DNA of 25,592 nucleotides, taken from positions 1 through 25,592 of the forward strand of contig JADHND010000004.1 in assembly GCA_016779685.1 (NCBI GenBank). Reading direction: 5' to 3'. The notes beneath the pieces are model-generated. The model saw nothing but the letters and a program-made list of their open reading frames with translations. It was not told the DNA's origin and searched no databases. The position numbers and the translations under genes are program-made. Origin of the DNA: Shewanellaceae bacterium (GTDB taxonomy: Bacteria > Pseudomonadota > Gammaproteobacteria > Enterobacterales > Shewanellaceae). Shown piece after piece: positions 24,761 through 25,592 of this stretch (the first letter of the stretch is position 1; each line of letters starts with the position of its first letter).

Positions 24761-25048
24761 TTAGATGCGCATTAAGTCCAAATGATTGATCTTAGGCTTA
24801 TGCACATGACGCTGCATGGCTTGTACCTTTACAGGAATCGATTGACCATCTACTTCAATCGTTAACGTTTCTGTATAAAAACGCTCGTCTTCTTGAGCGT
24901 GGAACAAAGGACTGTGATCCAATTCAATGTTTAACGGCGTGGCACCGTTACCATAAATAACAGCGGGTACTTTTTGCATGTGACGTAGGCGGCGGCTCGC
25001 ACCCTTCCCAATCGTCGTACGGATAGTAGCGGTAAATGTATTTTGCAT
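24761..25048 (-). CDS. rplY: 50S ribosomal protein L25 (short form)
   Basis: Binds loop E of 5S rRNA in the large subunit. The 95-residue protein is of the short E. coli type (94 residues), without the C-terminal extension of the CTC/long form. GKGASRRLRHMQKVPAVIYG near the N-terminus and the ending VKVQAMQRHVHKPKINHLDL match the family. It is a single-gene unit with its own promoter and strong terminator, divergent from rmuC. Many related genomes place rplY beside prs and pth; neither is here. Confidence 0.96.
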   Translation of the reverse strand: MQNTFTATIRTTIGKGASRRLRHMQKVPAVIYGNGATPLNIELDHSPLFHAQEDERFYTETLTIEVDGQSIPVKVQAMQRHVHKPKINHLDLMRI

Positions 25049-25081
25049 AATGCTTTTCTCTCATTGGAGTTGAATAAAACA

Positions 25082-25104
25082 GTCTTTTTTGCGACCAAAA
25101 AGAC
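25082..25104 (-). promoter_or_regulatory. Hairpin at the 5' end of the rplY leader
   Basis: An 8-base inverted repeat, GTCTTTTT and AAAAAGAC around a 7-base loop, lies about 5 bases downstream of the predicted rplY transcription start. It could stabilise the mRNA or serve regulation. No known r-protein leader motif was recognised. Confidence 0.45.
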
Positions 25105-25115
25105 CAAACATGCTG

Positions 25116-25143
25116 ATTATACCACAATCCTTACCCAGCGCAA
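25116..25143 (-). promoter_or_regulatory. Promoter of rplY
   Basis: The minus strand has TTGCGC (25138-25143), a 16-base spacer and a perfect TATAAT (25116-25121) with a TGG extension. The predicted start is near 25109, giving a leader of about 60 bases. Confidence 0.75.
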
Positions 25144-25154
25144 GCTTAGTCCCC

Positions 25155-25183
25155 TTGAGACTTCAGGGAAAACCCTGCACAAT
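25155..25183 (+). promoter_or_regulatory. Candidate promoter of rmuC with inverted repeat in its spacer
   Basis: TTGAGA (25155-25160), 17 bases and CACAAT (25178-25183) point to rmuC. The spacer contains the perfect inverted repeat CAGGG-AAAA-CCCTG (25164-25177), which could be an operator. The -10 matches at four of six positions. Confidence 0.45.
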
Positions 25184-25224
25184 TAAAGGCAAACACATAC
25201 TATTTACCAAAAGGAATCAAGGCT

Positions 25225-25592
25225 ATGAGTGTTATCGATTCAACACAAGCTATTCATGCCATCGCGCTGGGCGGTTTTATCTTAGGCGGCGTCTCGCTTT
25301 GGCGCTTACAACGTAAGCTACAACAGACCCAGGTCGTCGCGGCACAAAGTGAACTCTATCAAGCTCAAGTGCAGAACTTAACCCAGCAGCTAACCACAAA
25401 CCAAACGCAAAAAGAGCAGCTTATTCGAGCGCATGAAGGCATGAAAGCTCAATTCAACCAGCAGCAACAAGCCAGCGAACACCAACAACAGCAATTTCAG
25501 TTGCTCGCTCAAGAAGTGATCAAGGAACAAACTCAGCAGCTACAAAAGCAGAACAAAGAGCAACTGCACCAGAGTTTGGATCCGTTACGACA
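25225..25592 (+). CDS. rmuC: RmuC family protein (3' end outside window)
   Basis: RmuC limits DNA inversions between short inverted repeats and has a nuclease-like C-terminal core. The first 122 residues are visible: MSVIDSTQAI, a membrane-anchor helix (about 11-26, ALGGFILGGVSLW), then a long glutamine-rich coiled coil. FQLLAQEVIKEQ and HQSLDPLR match the start of the conserved RmuC region (LA..I.......L...L.PLR). The catalytic part lies beyond the window. The ATG at 25225 has AAGGA nine bases upstream. It is divergent from rplY across 176 bases. Confidence 0.88.
   Translation, partial: MSVIDSTQAIHAIALGGFILGGVSLWRLQRKLQQTQVVAAQSELYQAQVQNLTQQLTTNQTQKEQLIRAHEGMKAQFNQQQQASEHQQQQFQLLAQEVIKEQTQQLQKQNKEQLHQSLDPLR

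Noticed and set aside
1..25592. tRNA genes, rRNA and CRISPR arrays
   Set aside because: None recognised by eye in any gap; a covariance-model search could not be run.

Overview
The window is a chromosomal segment of a gammaproteobacterium. Protein matches (PheS, MetG, HrpA, AroC, Dcd, MltG, PrmB, SmrB, EpmC, YfcL) follow the E. coli-type proteins nearly end to end. Two gene orders are also gammaproteobacterial: mltG-tmk-holB, and smrB/prmB-aroC-epmC-yfcL. Base composition is moderate by eye, coding is dense with many overlaps, and several genes start with GTG or TTG. I cannot fix the genus; a Legionellales-like lineage is possible but unproven. No tRNA, rRNA or CRISPR array was seen.

Layout. 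(1) 1-1539, minus: the 5' part of pheS (cut by the window edge) and a small retropepsin-like protease. (2) 1680-7734, minus: a tight housekeeping run read as mrp-udk-dcd and then mltG-tmk-holB-rluC. It joins Fe-S cluster carriage, pyrimidine salvage and dUTP/dTTP supply, a DNA polymerase III clamp-loader subunit, peptidoglycan cleavage and rRNA modification. (3) 7846-12917, minus: an accessory block between mrp and metG, which are divergent neighbours in E. coli. It holds a DUF3081-like gene, two translationally coupled large lipoproteins and the remnant of an IS200/IS605-type element. (4) 13030-20187: metG (+) meets a six-gene minus operon, prmB-aroC-epmC-yfcL-nif3-msrBA. Divergent smrB (+) lies beyond it. 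(5) 20184-25592: hrpA, a CBS-domain gene and rplY (all minus), then the start of rmuC (+).

The most unusual content is the lipoprotein pair at 8245-12515. Both have a lipobox, a lamin-tail-like region, a calcium-loop-like D-rich motif and a metzincin-like domain. The upstream protein keeps the zinc motif HEFGHSLNLVH. The downstream paralogue has HGTGHGMNLLD, which lacks the catalytic glutamate. The pair therefore looks like an active protease coupled to a pseudoprotease.

The right-hand core genes share a translation theme. SmrB and HrpA (collided-ribosome factors) converge with overlapping stop codons, and PrmB (ribosomal protein L3 methylation), EpmC (EF-P hydroxylation), MetG and L25 lie nearby. 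Several promoters have an extended -10, most clearly TGGTATAAT before mrp and rplY and TGCTATAAT before hrpA.
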